A stretch of 64,000 bases of DNA from Metabacillus dongyingensis (GCF_019933155.2 NZ_CP082944.1:1118001-1182000), one strand, 5' to 3'. Counted from the first letter of the stretch, positions 47,158 to 58,897 are shown. Translations and numbers: made by a program. Notes: a model not told the origin generated them from the sequence alone.

Positions 47158-47273
47158 AGAAGCTCCTTTATTCTTTGAATTAAAAAACCAGTCCTACTAA
47201 CAGTGTATCTTTTTTCCAAGATTATTGTCTACATGTTACACTTAAGATAAAGAAAAAGAGGGAGGCATAAAAC

Positions 47274-48053
47274 ATGATCGCTGTTGAAAAAATGAATGCA
47301 GCAGGTATTCCATTACTTCATGTGGTAAAGGATTCTGCCAAAAATGAAAAAACGCCGTTTGTCATTTTTGTCCACGGTTTTACAAGCGCGAAGGAACATA
47401 ACCTGCACTATGCCTACCTGCTTGCTGAAAAAGGAATTCGTGTTGTACTGCCGGATGCCCTGCATCACGGAGAAAGAAGTGAAAATCTTGCAGGACTAGA
47501 GTTAAATATGCAATTTTGGAGCATTGTAATAAATGAAATTAATGAATTGCAGATAATTAAGGACTATTTTGAAAATGAAAAACTGATTGATCCCGGTCAA
47601 ATCGGTGTTGCAGGAACTTCCATGGGCGGGATTGTGACCCTTGGAGCATTGACGCAATACAAATGGATCAAAGCAGCTGCAAGCTTAATGGGAAGTCCTT
47701 ATTATGAACAGTTTTCCCGGCAGCAAATACAATATATACAAAAAATGGGCATTAAAGTTCCGCTCACTGATGAAGAGCTTGAGCAGCACTTCTTAAGTCT
47801 GCAGGCTTATGATTTAAGTATACATACTGAAAAGCTCGCAGCACGTCCATTATTATTCTGGCACGGTAAGAAGGATCAGGTCGTTCCTTTTGATCCGACC
47901 TACACGTTTTTCCAGGAAATCAAATCGTCCTATGAGGAAAAGCCTGAATATCTGAAATTTATCGCAGATACTAATGCAGATCATAAAGTTTCAAGAGAAG
48001 GACTTATTGCAACTGTCGACTGGTTTGCCGATTTTTTACTTGAAAGCAGATAA
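47274..48053 (+). CDS. yitV: Alpha/beta-hydrolase esterase, YitV-like
   Basis: A 259-residue serine hydrolase with nucleophile elbow GTSMGG, oxyanion region VHGFTSAKEHN and late Asp/His in HGKKDQVVPF and DHKVSREG. Family (prolyl-oligopeptidase-like) and position match B. subtilis YitV. No signal peptide. Start follows GGGAGG. Substrate unknown. Confidence 0.9.
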   Translation: MIAVEKMNAAGIPLLHVVKDSAKNEKTPFVIFVHGFTSAKEHNLHYAYLLAEKGIRVVLPDALHHGERSENLAGLELNMQFWSIVINEINELQIIKDYFENEKLIDPGQIGVAGTSMGGIVTLGALTQYKWIKAAASLMGSPYYEQFSRQQIQYIQKMGIKVPLTDEELEQHFLSLQAYDLSIHTEKLAARPLLFWHGKKDQVVPFDPTYTFFQEIKSSYEEKPEYLKFIADTNADHKVSREGLIATVDWFADFLLESR

Positions 48054-48104
48054 TTTCAGATTGCTGCATGGTTTCGATATACTTTGCTATGAGGAGTGAT
48101 TGCT

Positions 48105-48413
48105 ATGGAAGAAGCATTAAAAGAAAATATATATGGAGCGCTTGAACTTGTCGTTGACCCGGAGCTTGGTGTTGACATTGTGAATCTTGGACTTGTTTAT
48201 GATGTAGAGCTTGACGAGAACGGCACAGCGCTTGTCACGATGACCTTAACTTCAATGGGCTGTCCGCTTGCCGGGACAATCATTGATCAAGTAAAAACAG
48301 CCTTGCGTGATATTCCTGAAATTAAAGAAACAGAAGTAAACATCGTCTGGAATCCGCCTTGGACAAAAGACAGAATGAGCCGAATCGCAAAAATAGCATT
48401 AGGCGTGCAGTGA
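48105..48413 (+). CDS. yitW: MIP18/SufT-like iron-sulfur assembly factor (DUF59)
   Basis: A 102-residue protein: VVDPELGVDIVNLGLVYDV, the SMGCPLAG motif with the conserved Cys, and VNIVWNPPWTKDRMS, all hallmarks of the DUF59/PaaD/MIP18 group that helps mature Fe-S proteins. ATG at 48105 lies nine bases after GAGGAG. Corresponds to B. subtilis yitW just before the arg operon. Has its own terminator. Confidence 0.92.
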   Translation: MEEALKENIYGALELVVDPELGVDIVNLGLVYDVELDENGTALVTMTLTSMGCPLAGTIIDQVKTALRDIPEIKETEVNIVWNPPWTKDRMSRIAKIALGVQ

Positions 48414-48418
48414 GAGTA

Positions 48419-48460
48419 AATTCCAGTTCTATATTTATAGGGCTGGGATTTTTTTTTTTT
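48419..48460 (+). terminator. Strong terminator after yitW
   Basis: Fifteen-bp stem with G-U pairs (48419-48433 with 48436-48450) followed by ten T residues. Confidence 0.92.
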
Positions 48461-48591
48461 GAAATCGGGAATCATCTGAAGCTATTTAGACTCGTCCAGA
48501 CTGGATTTATTCCAAATTGCCAAAATCTTCTGAATCGGCATATTTCGGAATTTGTTCTTTTCCTTTTCGCAATCAATCTATAAAACTTAAA

Positions 48592-48637
48592 AATATTTAA
48601 ATATACAATTGATTTTATTTTTATGCAGTATTATAAT
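48592..48637 (+). promoter_or_regulatory. argC promoter with tandem AhrC (ArgR) boxes
   Basis: TTGATT (48609-48614), 17-bp spacer, TATAAT (48632-48637). Two 18-bp ARG boxes fit WNTGNATWWWWATNCANW: 48592-48609 (two mismatches, right half perfect ATACAAT) and 48612-48629 (one mismatch, right half ATGCAGT), separated by 2 bp. The second covers the promoter spacer, so AhrC with arginine would block RNA polymerase. Confidence 0.75.
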
Positions 48638-48685
48638 GGGTACTAATTCAAACAGCAGAACGATATAAATTAAAGGGTGATACAT

Positions 48686-49723
48686 TTGAATGTAGGTATT
48701 ATAGGCGCAACGGGCTACGGAGGCAATGAGTTATACCGGCTTCTCACAAAACATCCAAAAGTGAATAAATGTATTCTTTATACATCTTCTGAAGAAGGAA
48801 AGCCATACAGGGAATCTTATCCGCATTTAACCGGCATCAGTGATGAATTACTGGTCAGTATAGACAGTAAAAGGATTGAAAAAGAGGTTGATACCCTTTT
48901 TATGGCTTCTCCGCCTGGAGCTGCTGCTGAGATTTTGCCTCAAATCAACCTGGATGAGGTAAAGGTAATTGATTTATCAGGAGATTTGAGATTAAAAGAT
49001 TCTGCTTTATACGAGAAATGGTATAAACGAAAGGCTGCAGACCAGAGGATTGTTGATGAAGCGGTATATGGTCTTTCTGAGCTGAATAAACCATCCATTA
49101 TGAACGCATCCATTCTGTCAAATCCAGGCTGCTTTCCGACAGCTTCCATCCTCGGCCTTGCGCCGGCTGTATCTAGTGAGCTGATCAAGGAAACTTCCAT
49201 TATTATAGATGCGAAAACAGGTGTTTCCGGTGCAGGCCGAAAAGCAGGCGCAGGTGTTCATTATTCAGAAGTAAATGAAAACTTGAAAGTCTACAAAGTG
49301 AATGAACATCAGCATATTCCTGAAATTGAACAAGCGCTTCAGTGCATGAATGAAAACATTTCAGCTATTACCTTTCAAACGCATTTAGTTCCAATGACAA
49401 GGGGTATAATGGCAACCATCTACGCGAATACAAAAGGAAAAATGAGTTCAGAGGAATTACTTGCATGCTATCAAGCTTTTTACAGAGATTCCTATTTTGT
49501 AAGAGTGAGGCCGCTTGGGGAATTTCCATCAACTAAAGAGGTATACGGTTCAAATTTTTGTGACATCGGTCTTTCTTATGATGAGCGGACAGAAAGAATC
49601 ACGATCGTTTCAGTGATTGATAACTTAATGAAGGGCGCTGCAGGCCAGGCAGTGCAAAACTTTAATATTATGAATGGATATCAAGAAACAATGGGACTTG
49701 AGCTCACACCGCTATATCCATAG
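48686..49723 (+). CDS. argC: N-acetyl-gamma-glutamyl-phosphate reductase
   Basis: Third step of arginine synthesis: NADPH reduction of N-acetylglutamyl phosphate to the semialdehyde. Rossmann motif [17 protein letters not shown], catalytic Cys in [11 protein letters not shown], late His block [12 protein letters not shown] start at 48686 follows AAAGGGTG and gives 345 residues, the length of B. subtilis ArgC; a GTG at 48677 overlaps the ribosome site. First gene of a seven-gene operon. Confidence 0.95.
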   Translation: MNVGIIGATGYGGNELYRLLTKHPKVNKCILYTSSEEGKPYRESYPHLTGISDELLVSIDSKRIEKEVDTLFMASPPGAAAEILPQINLDEVKVIDLSGDLRLKDSALYEKWYKRKAADQRIVDEAVYGLSELNKPSIMNASILSNPGCFPTASILGLAPAVSSELIKETSIIIDAKTGVSGAGRKAGAGVHYSEVNENLKVYKVNEHQHIPEIEQALQCMNENISAITFQTHLVPMTRGIMATIYANTKGKMSSEELLACYQAFYRDSYFVRVRPLGEFPSTKEVYGSNFCDIGLSYDERTERITIVSVIDNLMKGAAGQAVQNFNIMNGYQETMGLELTPLYP

Positions 49724-49734
49724 GAGGTTGTATT

Positions 49735-50961
49735 ATGCTGAAAGTTAAAGAGTCAATCGGGCTCCGGAAAATAGATGAAGGATCGGTTACATCGCCTGCT
49801 GGATTTACGGCAGATGGCGTACATACCGGGTTGCGATATGCAAAAAAAGATTTAGGCGTTTTGATAAGCGAAGTTCCGGCAAGCTGTGCTGCAGTTTACA
49901 CGCAAAGTCATTTTCAGGCAGCTCCGCTGAAAATAACACAAGAAAGCATTGAAATGGATCACAAACTGCAGGCACTTATAGTGAACAGTGCGATTGCCAA
50001 TGCATGTACAGGAGAGCAGGGATTAAAAGATGCATATGAGATGAGAGCTTTGTGCGCGAATTCTTTTGCATTAAAAGAAGAGCATGTGGCTGTTGCTTCA
50101 ACAGGAGTTATCGGAGAATACTTGAAAATGGACTGCATTCGGAATGGTGTGGATGATATTTCTCCTTCAAAAGACGGGTCACCGGCTTTTCAAGAGGCGA
50201 TTTTAACGACCGATACAGTGACGAAGAAAACATGCTATGAGATGACGATTGACGGAAGAAAAGTCACAATCGGCGGCTGTGCAAAAGGCTCAGGGATGAT
50301 CCATCCCAACATGGCGACAATGCTTGCATTTGTTACAACTGATGCCTCCATAGAAAGCAGTGTTCTGCAGCAGGCCCTCAGTGAATTAACAGATGTATCT
50401 TTCAATCAAATTACGGTCGATGGCGAAACTTCAACGAACGATATGGTTTTAGTCATGGCAAACGGTTTGGCGAATAATGAACCTCTGACACCGCAGCATG
50501 ATGATTGGGTTACCTTCAAACAAGGCCTTAAACTTGTATGCGAGGATCTTGCAAAGAGCATAGCAAGAGACGGTGAAGGCGCTACGAAGCTGATTGAAGT
50601 GACAGTTGAGGGAGCAGCAAATGATGCGGAGGCCAGAATTACAGCAAAAAAAGTGGTAGGTTCAAGTCTTGTTAAAACAGCCGTTTATGGATCTGATGCA
50701 AACTGGGGAAGAATTATCGGTGCAATCGGCCACAGCAGCGCAGAAGTGAATCCTGATAAAATCGGCATCTTTTTAGGTGATCAATGTCTGTATCATAATG
50801 GCCAGCCTCAGAATTTTTCAGAAGATAAGGCAAAAGAAGTGCTGGACAAAAACACAGTGAATATTCATATTGACCTCCGAATCGGAAACGGAGAGGGAAA
50901 AGCCTGGGGCTGTGACCTGACATATGATTATGTCAAAATTAACGCAAGCTACAGAACGTAA
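49735..50961 (+). CDS. argJ: Glutamate N-acetyltransferase / amino-acid acetyltransferase
   Basis: A 408-residue bifunctional ArgJ: transfers acetyl from N-acetylornithine to glutamate and can use acetyl-CoA. It self-cleaves before Thr195 in the conserved [16 protein letters not shown] segment, giving alpha and beta chains. ATG follows TAGGAGG; 11 bp after argC. Makes the pathway cyclic, so argE is not required. Confidence 0.95.
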   Translation: MLKVKESIGLRKIDEGSVTSPAGFTADGVHTGLRYAKKDLGVLISEVPASCAAVYTQSHFQAAPLKITQESIEMDHKLQALIVNSAIANACTGEQGLKDAYEMRALCANSFALKEEHVAVASTGVIGEYLKMDCIRNGVDDISPSKDGSPAFQEAILTTDTVTKKTCYEMTIDGRKVTIGGCAKGSGMIHPNMATMLAFVTTDASIESSVLQQALSELTDVSFNQITVDGETSTNDMVLVMANGLANNEPLTPQHDDWVTFKQGLKLVCEDLAKSIARDGEGATKLIEVTVEGAANDAEARITAKKVVGSSLVKTAVYGSDANWGRIIGAIGHSSAEVNPDKIGIFLGDQCLYHNGQPQNFSEDKAKEVLDKNTVNIHIDLRIGNGEGKAWGCDLTYDYVKINASYRT

Positions 50962-50971
50962 GGAGAGAATC

Positions 50972-51751
50972 ATGAGCAAAGTTGTCGTGTTGAAGTGCGG
51001 AGGAAGTATTGTTGATGAACTGTCTGAGGCTTTTTTCGGAAGCCTGCACGAGCTGAAAAAACAAGGCTATAAAGTCGTCATTGTCCATGGCGGCGGACCT
51101 GCAATCAACAGCGTTCTCAAAAGCATGAACGTTCAGACTCAATTCATTAATGGGCAGAGAAAAACAACAAAGCAGGTCCTGAATATCGCTGAAATGGTGC
51201 TTGCAGGCCAAATCAATAAGCAGATTGTAAGAGCTTTGGAACAAAATAATCTCATGTCAGCAGGAATTGCGGGCTCTGATGGCGGAATGCTGACTGCCGA
51301 GTTTTTGAATGAAACAGAACTTGGGTACGTCGGAAAAATTTCTAACGTCCATACTCACCTGATTAAAACTCTGATTGACGGCGACTACGTACCTGTCATC
51401 GCCCCGATAGCGAGAACAGAAGATCATCAAACTCTTAATGTTAACGCTGATACAGCAGCTGCAGCTATAGCAAGTGCACTTGGTGCCCAAAAACTGCTGT
51501 TTGTTACAGATGTGCCAGGCATTTTGAAGGAAAAACAAGTAATTAATCATACAACGCCAGATGAAATCGAAGAAATGATTGGTGCAGGCATTATTAACGG
51601 CGGGATGATTCCTAAAGTCCAGGCAGCGATGAAGTCATTGTCTCAGTCTTTAAAAGAAGTGATGATTGTCAGCGGTCAATCAATGTTTGTTGCAGAACAA
51701 TCCATCTTGGGAACAAAAATTACCATAAACAAGGAGGCTGCATTAAAATGA
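50972..51751 (+). CDS. argB: Acetylglutamate kinase
   Basis: A 259-residue amino-acid kinase: [20 protein letters not shown] and the late [11 protein letters not shown] motif. Phosphorylates N-acetylglutamate. ATG at 50972 follows AAGGAGAG, 10 bp after the argJ stop; the longer frame lies inside argJ. Overlaps argD by four bases. No long N-terminal helix of the arginine-inhibited hexameric type is evident. Confidence 0.95.
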   Translation: MSKVVVLKCGGSIVDELSEAFFGSLHELKKQGYKVVIVHGGGPAINSVLKSMNVQTQFINGQRKTTKQVLNIAEMVLAGQINKQIVRALEQNNLMSAGIAGSDGGMLTAEFLNETELGYVGKISNVHTHLIKTLIDGDYVPVIAPIARTEDHQTLNVNADTAAAAIASALGAQKLLFVTDVPGILKEKQVINHTTPDEIEEMIGAGIINGGMIPKVQAAMKSLSQSLKEVMIVSGQSMFVAEQSILGTKITINKEAALK

Positions 51752-52908
51752 GTCATGTATTTCCTACATATGCGCGATGGGATTTGGAGATAAAGGAAGC
51801 AAACGGTTCAGTCGCCACCGATCAAAATGGCAAAACCTATCTTGATTTTATCTCTGGAATTGCTGTTTGTAATTTAGGCCATGGAGATAAAGATGTGAAG
51901 CAGGCTGTTCAAGATCAGCTTGATAAAGTCTGGCACGTTTCCAATCTTTTTCAGCATTCATTGCAAGAGGAAGTTGCGGAAATTCTCACAGCAAACAGCT
52001 GCGGTGATGCAGTATTTTTTTGCAACAGCGGCGCTGAAGCAAATGAAGCTGCGATAAAGCTTGCGAGAAAGCACACGGGCAAAACGAAGATTGTTACCTT
52101 TAAGCAATCGTTTCATGGAAGAACATTTGCTACGATGTCTGCAACAGGCCAGTCCAAAATTCATGATGGCTTCGGACCATTATTGCCGCAGTTTGAATAT
52201 TTGCCTTATAACGATACAGAGTCTCTTCAGCAATTAGAAGGAGATGGTTATGCTGCTATTATGCTTGAGGTTATTCAGGGAGAGGGAGGAGTCGTACCGG
52301 CAGAAGCCTCTTTTATAGAAGAAGTAAAAAAGACATGTGAACGTCTTTCCGCCCTCCTGATTATTGACGAAGTGCAGACTGGCATTGGACGGACGGGACT
52401 ACCGTTTGCTTATCAGCATTTTCAAATTGAGCCTGATATTATTACAGCAGCCAAAGGACTCGGCAGCGGATTTCCTGTTGGAGCCATGATCGGAAAAAAA
52501 GAATTGATTGCATCCTTTCAGCCAGGCTCACATGGGACGACGTTTGGGGGAAATCCACTTGCTATGGCTGCAGCAAAAGCCACGCTCACAAAGATTTTTC
52601 AGCCCCAATTCTTGCATGAAGTTGTGAAAAAATCAGAGAAAATGGCCGATTTGCTTAAAGATTCATTGCTTCATGCTCCTGCTGTAACTGAGATTAGAGG
52701 TAAAGGCTTTATGATCGGTATTCAATTAAATCAAGAATCAGCCCCAATTATTTCTGAACTGAGAAGCAATGGTTTATTAACACTCCCTGCAGGTCCTGAT
52801 GTAATCCGTCTTCTTCCTCCGCTTACTGTAACGGCTGATGAGATAGATGAAGCGATTGCTATCATTGAAAAAACGATCAAGCACACAGCACTGACAGTAA
52901 GTCAGTAA
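51748..52908 (+). CDS. argD: Acetylornithine aminotransferase
   Basis: A 386-residue PLP aminotransferase of class [19 protein letters not shown] holds the phosphate site, [15 protein letters not shown] the PLP-ring Asp, and [15 protein letters not shown] the Schiff-base Lys. Converts N-acetylglutamate semialdehyde to N-acetylornithine. Start overlaps argB (ATGA), with AAGGAGG upstream. A paralogue of the rocD protein at the left edge. Confidence 0.95.
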   Translation: MSHVFPTYARWDLEIKEANGSVATDQNGKTYLDFISGIAVCNLGHGDKDVKQAVQDQLDKVWHVSNLFQHSLQEEVAEILTANSCGDAVFFCNSGAEANEAAIKLARKHTGKTKIVTFKQSFHGRTFATMSATGQSKIHDGFGPLLPQFEYLPYNDTESLQQLEGDGYAAIMLEVIQGEGGVVPAEASFIEEVKKTCERLSALLIIDEVQTGIGRTGLPFAYQHFQIEPDIITAAKGLGSGFPVGAMIGKKELIASFQPGSHGTTFGGNPLAMAAAKATLTKIFQPQFLHEVVKKSEKMADLLKDSLLHAPAVTEIRGKGFMIGIQLNQESAPIISELRSNGLLTLPAGPDVIRLLPPLTVTADEIDEAIAIIEKTIKHTALTVSQ

Positions 52909-52932
52909 CATAAATTTTTTTGTGATAAATTG

Positions 52933-52966
52933 TATAATTATACTTATATATTAATAAAAATTCATT
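52933..52966 (+). promoter_or_regulatory. ARG box and possible internal promoter before carA
   Basis: TATTAATAAAAATTCATT (52949-52966) fits the 18-bp ARG box with one mismatch. A TATAAT lies just upstream at 52933-52938 but its -35 is poor. A second AhrC target inside the operon would give carAB-argF separate control. Confidence 0.5.
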
Positions 52967-52981
52967 ACGAGGTGAATGAAA

Positions 52982-54031
52982 ATGAGCGGTTACCTGCTTC
53001 TTGAGGATGGCACAAGCTACAAAGGAAATCTGAACGGTGGCGACAGTGAGGGCGAGATCGTATTTTATACAGGCATGACAGGCTATCAAGAGGTGCTGAC
53101 AGACCCTTCCTATCAAAATCAAATCATCGTATTTACTTATCCTTTGATCGGCAATTACGGCATTAATGCAGTTGATTTTGAAAGTGAGAGACCGCAAGTA
53201 AAAGGTGCCGTTTTTTATGAATGCTGTGAACATTTCTCTCATTATGAGGCCGCTTATAGTGTTAAAGAATACTTAAGCAAATGGAATATTCCATTTATCA
53301 GTCATGTTGATACTAGATCCATCGTCAAGCAGATCCGCAAAAACGGGACGATGAAAGCACAGCTCTCGGCGGATTATTCAAACCTAATACAGAGTCAGCC
53401 GATAAAGAAGAAATTGCCTGAAATCGAACAGGGGATCACTACTCTTGGAGAAGGATCCATCCACATTGCATTACTTGATTTCGGATTCAAAAAATCAATC
53501 CTGCAATCTTTTCTGAAGAGAAACTGCAAAGTAACAATTATTCCTTATACAGAGCTGAAGGAACTTGAACGTATTCAGCCTGATGCAGTGGTTCTTTCAA
53601 ATGGTCCTGGAGATCCGAAAGAACTTGAAAACTATTTGCCTGAAATAAACAAGATTGCCGGCAGCTATCCAACTCTCGGCATTTGTCTTGGGCATCAGCT
53701 CATTGCTCTAGCTTATGGAGGAGACACGATGAAGCTGCCGTTTGGTCATAGAGGAGCAAATCACCCTGTCATGGACCGGAAAAAAGGAAAAGTCTTTATG
53801 ACATCCCAAAATCACAGCTATGTGGTGACGTCGGGTCATCATAAAGAGTTCGGAGTCAGGTTTGTGAATGTGAATGATCAGTCGGTTGAGGGCATGTTTC
53901 ATCAGACACTTCCGATTCTATCTGTTCAATTTCATCCAGAAGCACATCCCGGACCTGCCGAAAGTGAATATATCTTTGATGAATTTCTGGAAATGGTTCT
54001 AAACACAAGGAGAGAAATGGTATATGCCTAA
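52982..54031 (+). CDS. carA: Carbamoyl-phosphate synthase small subunit (arginine-type)
   Basis: A 349-residue glutaminase subunit. N-terminal CarA domain (LEDGTSYKG, GEIVFYTGMTGYQEVLTDPSY) and a C-terminal class-I amidotransferase with nucleophile Cys in LGICLGHQL and His/Glu in QFHPEA. Provides ammonia to CarB. ATG 52982 has good spacing from GAGGTG; the ATG at 52976 is too close. Being inside the arg operon, it is the arginine-controlled paralogue; a pyrimidine copy (pyrAA) is expected elsewhere. Confidence 0.95.
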   Translation: MSGYLLLEDGTSYKGNLNGGDSEGEIVFYTGMTGYQEVLTDPSYQNQIIVFTYPLIGNYGINAVDFESERPQVKGAVFYECCEHFSHYEAAYSVKEYLSKWNIPFISHVDTRSIVKQIRKNGTMKAQLSADYSNLIQSQPIKKKLPEIEQGITTLGEGSIHIALLDFGFKKSILQSFLKRNCKVTIIPYTELKELERIQPDAVVLSNGPGDPKELENYLPEINKIAGSYPTLGICLGHQLIALAYGGDTMKLPFGHRGANHPVMDRKKGKVFMTSQNHSYVVTSGHHKEFGVRFVNVNDQSVEGMFHQTLPILSVQFHPEAHPGPAESEYIFDEFLEMVLNTRREMVYA

Positions 54032-57000
54032 ACGTCATGATATAAATAGCATCTTAGTAATCGGCTCTGGCCCAATTATCATTGGCCAGGCTGCAGAGTT
54101 TGATTATTCGGGGACCCAGGGCTGTATTGCCTTGAAAGAAGAAGGCTACAAGGTCGTTCTTGTGAACAACAATCCGGCAACAATTATGACGGATCATCAA
54201 TATGCAGATGAGGTCTACTTTGAACCATTAACGGTAAAGAGCCTCACGAAAATTATTGAAAAAGAAAAACCGGATGGCCTGCTTGCAACTCTTGGAGGTC
54301 AAACGGGACTCAATTTGGCTGTAAAGCTTCATGAAGCCGGTGTCCTGCAAAAACATAACGTGCAAGTTCTCGGTACATCCGTCCAGTCGATCCAAATGGG
54401 AGAAGACAGAGAAAAATTCAGAAAACTGATGTATGATCTGAAACAGCCTGTACCTGCGAGCGAAATTGTAACAGGTGCACAAGAAGCGTTGGCCTTTGCA
54501 AAGGAAATCGGCTACCCGATCATCGTCCGCCCAGCTTACACACTTGGCGGTAAGGGAGGCGGAATTGCGGATAACGAGAAGGAATTGATTGAATTGATGA
54601 AAAGCGGGTTAAGTGCAAGTCCGATTCATCAATGCCTAGTTGAAAAAAGCATCGCAGGCTTTAAAGAGGTTGAATACGAAGTCATGAGGGATGCAGCCAA
54701 TACGTGTATAACTGTATGCAATATGGAAAATATCGATCCTGTCGGGATTCACACTGGGGATTCAATTGTTGTAGCTCCTTCACAAACTTTGACTGATCAT
54801 GAATATCAAATGCTCCGGAGTGCTTCATTAACCATCATTTCTGCTTTAAATGTAGTTGGGGGCTGCAACATACAGTTTGCTCTAGATCCGGTAAGCAAGC
54901 AATATTACGTCATAGAGGTGAATCCGCGTGTCAGCCGTTCATCAGCTCTTGCCTCAAAGGCGACTGGCTACCCAATCGCAAAACTTGCAGCAAAACTTGC
55001 AGTTGGCTATGCGTTAAGCGAGCTTAAAAACCCATTGACACAGTCTACATTTGCAAGCTTTGAGCCTGCTCTTGATTATGTGGTCGTGAAATTTCCAAGA
55101 TGGCCTTTTGATAAATTTAAAGACGCTGACCGCACACTTGGCACCAAGATGAAAGCAACCGGTGAAGTGATGGCGATTGAGAGAAATCTCGAAGCGGCTA
55201 TTCAAAAAGCAGTATCATCACTTGAACTCGGAAATATAGGAATATACTTTGAAGAGATATCACTGCTGTCAGATCTTCAACTTTTAAATATTATTAAAAA
55301 GGCAACAGATCAGCGGTTCTTTGCCATTATAGAGCTGTTAAGAAGAGGAGAAAGCTTAAACCTCATTCATAATGAAACAGGAATTGATTATTATTTCCTA
55401 AACAGCTTTCTCTCACTTGTCACATTGGAAAAACAGCTTAAATCAGAAACATTGCATCAGTTGACAAAAGACCTCCTTTCATATGCAAAGGAAAAAGGCT
55501 GTTCAGATGAGTACCTCGCACATTGTTTAAATGAAGATGAATCAGCTGTTAGAACTCTGAGAAAATCATACGGCATCACAGCTAAATTTAAGCTGGTTGA
55601 TACATGTGCAGCGGAATTTGAAGCAAGAACCAATTATTATTATTCGACTTATTTCGGAGAATGCGAGCTTGAAAAAGCTGCAAACCCAAGAAAAAAAGCA
55701 CTGGTCCTTGGATCAGGTCCTATCCGCATCGGACAGGGAGTTGAGTTCGATTACAGCGCTGTGCAAGGAATACAAGCCTTGCAGAAGCTTGGCTATGAAG
55801 CGATTATGATCAACAATAATCCTGAAACAGTCAGCACAGATTTTGAAACTGGAGACCGTCTGTACTTTGAGCCGCTGACAGTCGAACACGTACTGAATGT
55901 GATTGAAGCTGAACAGATAGACGTAACGATCGTGCAATTTGGAGGGCAAACCGCCATCAATCTTGCAGCTGGACTTGAGGAAAGCGGAGCAGTCCTTCTC
56001 GGAACAGATTCAGAAACACTTGATATTCTTGAAGAACGGGAGAAATTTTATCACCTATTAGACGAATTAGATATTGCTCATCTTCCGGGGACAACTGCCC
56101 ATAACGCAGATGAAGCTATCATGGAAGCAGAAATAATCGGCTATCCTGTGTTAATCAGACCTTCTTACGTCATCGGGGGGAAAGGCATGATTGTGCTTGA
56201 GAATAAAGAGCAGCTTAAGAAACAGGTTGAAAAAGCCGGCAATCAATCTTATCCCATCTTAATTGACCGCTATGTCTTAGGCCAGGAAGCAGAAATTGAT
56301 CTCGTTGCAGATGGGGAAAGCATCCTTATTCCAGCAGTGATGGAGCATATTGAACCAGCTGGTGTGCATTCAGGAGACAGCATGGCGATTATCCCTTCCA
56401 AGAATATAAGTGACGAGTTGAAGCAAGAAATGCATCTTGCGGCTAAGAAGATTGTGAAGCAGCTTGGCTTTAAAGGAATCATGAATATTCAGTTCCTGAT
56501 TCAAAATGAAAAGCTGTATGTTCTGGAAGTCAATCCAAGAGCAAGCCGGACAGCACCGATTGTCAGCAAGGTGATGAATGTCCCTATGATTGAACTAGCA
56601 GCTGGGATGCTGAATGGCGAAAAGCTGACACATGTTTATATAGAAGACGAAAGACCATATACGGCTGTAAAATATCCCGTTTTTTCCAGTCATGCCCTTC
56701 AGAATGTAGATCTTAAGCTAAGTCCTGAAATGAGATCAACAGGGGAAGGCTTGTGCCTTGCACCTACATTGAAGGAAGCACTCGGAAAAGTATTTGATGA
56801 AGATCGTGATAAAAGCAGCATCAGTATTTTTATGGATGAAATCGATTATTCCCTGCTTCAAAAAGCAGAAGCCGCTGGACTGAAAACAGAAACTGAATCC
56901 TTTGAAAAATGGGCTGACACTGCTGAGAACGGTGTGTTTGTCAGTCTGAAAAGTGAAGAATCCAGAGAAAAACGCCTGCTTGCTGCTGAAAAAGGAATAA

Positions 57001-57107
57001 AGGTGTTTTCAGATGCATCATCCTTTAAGGCTTACTTGAAAGCGGCACCTGACTACGAGGTTTATTCAATCAGAGAATTAACAAGAACGGGAGTGAACAT
57101 GATATGA
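54024..57107 (+). CDS. carB: Carbamoyl-phosphate synthase large subunit (arginine-type)
   Basis: A 1027-residue ATP-dependent synthetase with two homologous halves, each with a GSGPI-type start ([38 protein letters not shown]) and an ATP-grasp fold ([33 protein letters not shown]). The C-terminal regulatory domain from about residue 930 is short, fitting the arginine-specific enzyme of Bacillus (about 1030). Overlaps carA by 8 bp and argF by 4 bp. Confidence 0.95.
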   Translation: MPKRHDINSILVIGSGPIIIGQAAEFDYSGTQGCIALKEEGYKVVLVNNNPATIMTDHQYADEVYFEPLTVKSLTKIIEKEKPDGLLATLGGQTGLNLAVKLHEAGVLQKHNVQVLGTSVQSIQMGEDREKFRKLMYDLKQPVPASEIVTGAQEALAFAKEIGYPIIVRPAYTLGGKGGGIADNEKELIELMKSGLSASPIHQCLVEKSIAGFKEVEYEVMRDAANTCITVCNMENIDPVGIHTGDSIVVAPSQTLTDHEYQMLRSASLTIISALNVVGGCNIQFALDPVSKQYYVIEVNPRVSRSSALASKATGYPIAKLAAKLAVGYALSELKNPLTQSTFASFEPALDYVVVKFPRWPFDKFKDADRTLGTKMKATGEVMAIERNLEAAIQKAVSSLELGNIGIYFEEISLLSDLQLLNIIKKATDQRFFAIIELLRRGESLNLIHNETGIDYYFLNSFLSLVTLEKQLKSETLHQLTKDLLSYAKEKGCSDEYLAHCLNEDESAVRTLRKSYGITAKFKLVDTCAAEFEARTNYYYSTYFGECELEKAANPRKKALVLGSGPIRIGQGVEFDYSAVQGIQALQKLGYEAIMINNNPETVSTDFETGDRLYFEPLTVEHVLNVIEAEQIDVTIVQFGGQTAINLAAGLEESGAVLLGTDSETLDILEEREKFYHLLDELDIAHLPGTTAHNADEAIMEAEIIGYPVLIRPSYVIGGKGMIVLENKEQLKKQVEKAGNQSYPILIDRYVLGQEAEIDLVADGESILIPAVMEHIEPAGVHSGDSMAIIPSKNISDELKQEMHLAAKKIVKQLGFKGIMNIQFLIQNEKLYVLEVNPRASRTAPIVSKVMNVPMIELAAGMLNGEKLTHVYIEDERPYTAVKYPVFSSHALQNVDLKLSPEMRSTGEGLCLAPTLKEALGKVFDEDRDKSSISIFMDEIDYSLLQKAEAAGLKTETESFEKWADTAENGVFVSLKSEESREKRLLAAEKGIKVFSDASSFKAYLKAAPDYEVYSIRELTRTGVNMI

Positions 57108-58054
57108 GTTCTGTAAAAGTGGCACAAACTAAATCTGCACTATTGGGAAAAGATTGTTTGACCCTGCTTGATTATACGACTGAGGAAATTCTGCATCTTG
57201 TTGAAGAAGGCATACAAATGAAGAAATTTCCCATTCAATCCATTCTGTCCGGAAAAATATTGGCAATGATTTTTGAAAAATCGTCAACTCGGACTCGGGT
57301 TTCGTTTGAAGCGGGAATGCAGCAGCTTGGAGGCAGCGCGCTCTTTTTAAGCAGTCAGGATCTTCAATTGGGCCGGGGAGAAAGCGTAGCTGATACAGCC
57401 AAAGTCCTGTCAGGTTATGTAGATGCCATTATGATCCGCACGTTTGAGCATGAAAAAGTAGAGGAGCTTGCACTGCATGCTTCGATTCCTGTTATTAATG
57501 GACTGACAGATACCTTCCATCCATGCCAGGCCCTTGCAGATTTAATGACGATTCTGCAGCTGAAAAAATCGTTTAAAGGAACAAAGGTAGCTTACGTTGG
57601 CGATGGAAATAATGTTGCGCACTCTTTACTAATTGCATGTGCGAAGGTAGGAATGGATGCAGTCATTGCTCATCCAGAAGGTTATGGGCCAGATCACCAA
57701 GTGATGGGAAAAATAGCTGAGATCTGCAAACAGACAGGTGCTGTGATCACAGCCGTAACGAATCCGCAAGAGGCTGTTCATCAAGCAGATATCGTGTATT
57801 CAGATGTATGGACGAGTATGGGGCAGGAAAAAGAAAATGAAATCCGCCTCTCGGCTTTTAACGCCTATCAAATTAACGAAGAGCTAATGAGCTTCGCCAA
57901 AAAAGACAGTCATTTTCTTCACTGTCTGCCGGCTCATCGGGGAGAAGAAGTTACAGCGGAAATTATTGACGGAAGCCAATCTGCCGTCTTTCAGCAGGCC
58001 GAAAACCGTCTGCATGTTCAAAAAGCGCTCCTGAAAGAGCTGCTGATCGGGTAG
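57104..58054 (+). CDS. argF: Ornithine carbamoyltransferase
   Basis: A 316-residue enzyme forming citrulline. Carbamoyl-phosphate loop [15 protein letters not shown], ornithine-binding [15 protein letters not shown], and [12 protein letters not shown] with the catalytic Cys. Last gene of argCJBD-carAB-argF; argG and argH are not in the window. Start overlaps the carB stop. Its own terminator follows. Confidence 0.96.
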   Translation: MSSVKVAQTKSALLGKDCLTLLDYTTEEILHLVEEGIQMKKFPIQSILSGKILAMIFEKSSTRTRVSFEAGMQQLGGSALFLSSQDLQLGRGESVADTAKVLSGYVDAIMIRTFEHEKVEELALHASIPVINGLTDTFHPCQALADLMTILQLKKSFKGTKVAYVGDGNNVAHSLLIACAKVGMDAVIAHPEGYGPDHQVMGKIAEICKQTGAVITAVTNPQEAVHQADIVYSDVWTSMGQEKENEIRLSAFNAYQINEELMSFAKKDSHFLHCLPAHRGEEVTAEIIDGSQSAVFQQAENRLHVQKALLKELLIG

Positions 58055-58105
58055 TTACTTCTAGGCTGTCATTGAAATGTAATTTTGAAATAGCACCCTG
58101 CAAAT

Positions 58106-58143
58106 AAAAAACGGATGGATCAGCGGTCTGATCCATCCGTTTT
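58106..58143 (+). terminator. Terminator of the arg operon
   Basis: Fifteen-bp perfect stem (58108-58122 with 58129-58143) around GCGGTC, with A-rich left and T-rich right flanks. Confidence 0.9.
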
Positions 58144-58259
58144 GTCATGCGAGAACATTAAAAGCAGCCTTGCAGGTTAAATTTCTATTTCAAATTACAT
58201 GTAATCATAAGAGATTTGCCATACTAGTTAAAGAAGGAACCTTAAGGAGGGATCTTATT

Positions 58260-58439
58260 TTGGGGCAGCAGCATCGCTTTAGATCAGGTCAAAAAGCACC
58301 TAATAATGGCATCTACGTAGAAGTTGGAGAAACAGGTTCAATGGTCAAAAATCCTCAAAAAATTAAGCTTCAGGCAGGAGATCGTTTCCCTGAAACGTCA
58401 AATGATGACCGGCACTGGACGTATCAAAGAAAACCTTAA
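58260..58439 (+). CDS. yjzC: YjzC-family small protein
   Basis: A 59-residue basic protein starting GQQHRFRSGQKAPNNGIYVE, with GETGSMVKNPQKIKLQAGDRF and a C-terminal WTYQRKP. This is the YjzC family of Bacilli, function unknown, located after argF as in B. subtilis. TTG start nine bases after AAGGAGG; the longer frame has no ribosome site. Confidence 0.88.
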   Translation: MGQQHRFRSGQKAPNNGIYVEVGETGSMVKNPQKIKLQAGDRFPETSNDDRHWTYQRKP

Positions 58440-58452
58440 TAGTGAAACCAAA

Positions 58453-58484
58453 AAAAAACCCTACTATCTATAGTAGGGTTTTTT
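58453..58484. terminator. Bidirectional terminator between yjzC and yjzD
   Basis: AAAACCCTACTA with TAGTAGGGTTTT, A-run before and T-run after; serves both convergent genes. Confidence 0.9.
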
Positions 58485-58508
58485 GTGTGCAGAGTCGAAA
58501 ATTAGGTA

Positions 58509-58694
58509 TTAATGATGTCCATCTGCAGTTCGGTCCGGCACAACTTCCCCGAGGATCAGGATGAGAACGGTTGCAACAACAGCAAGAATAGAAGCAGTAA
58601 CAAAGTTATATGCAACACCTGTCATTGAAGAAACGACGTAAGCCATCATTTGCATTAATAAAAACGTCCAAAAAAATGTCCAAAAATAGCGCAA
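58509..58694 (-). CDS. yjzD: YjzD-family membrane protein (DUF2929)
   Basis: A 61-residue protein with two hydrophobic helices (about 2-22 and 30-50) and a His/Asp tail GEVVPDRTADGHH. Matches the YjzD family at the syntenic place. TTG at 58694 lies six bases after GAGGTG and is preferred over upstream GTG/TTG codons in the same frame. Function unknown. Confidence 0.82.
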   Translation of the reverse strand: MRYFWTFFWTFLLMQMMAYVVSSMTGVAYNFVTASILAVVATVLILILGEVVPDRTADGHH

Positions 58695-58897
58695 TCTGTT
58701 CACCTCATTCTTCAAACAATTCTATGTCCATATTATCATACATAGATTGTGGAATAAAAGCTTTATTTACCCTTAATGTTGACTATTTCTTGAACGTTCA
58801 TTGCTGAATAATTAGGTATATATCCATTCGCTTTCACATGACCGAACATATCTTATATAAAGTGCTCAAAGTACGAATGAAAGGTGGTGGGCAAAAG

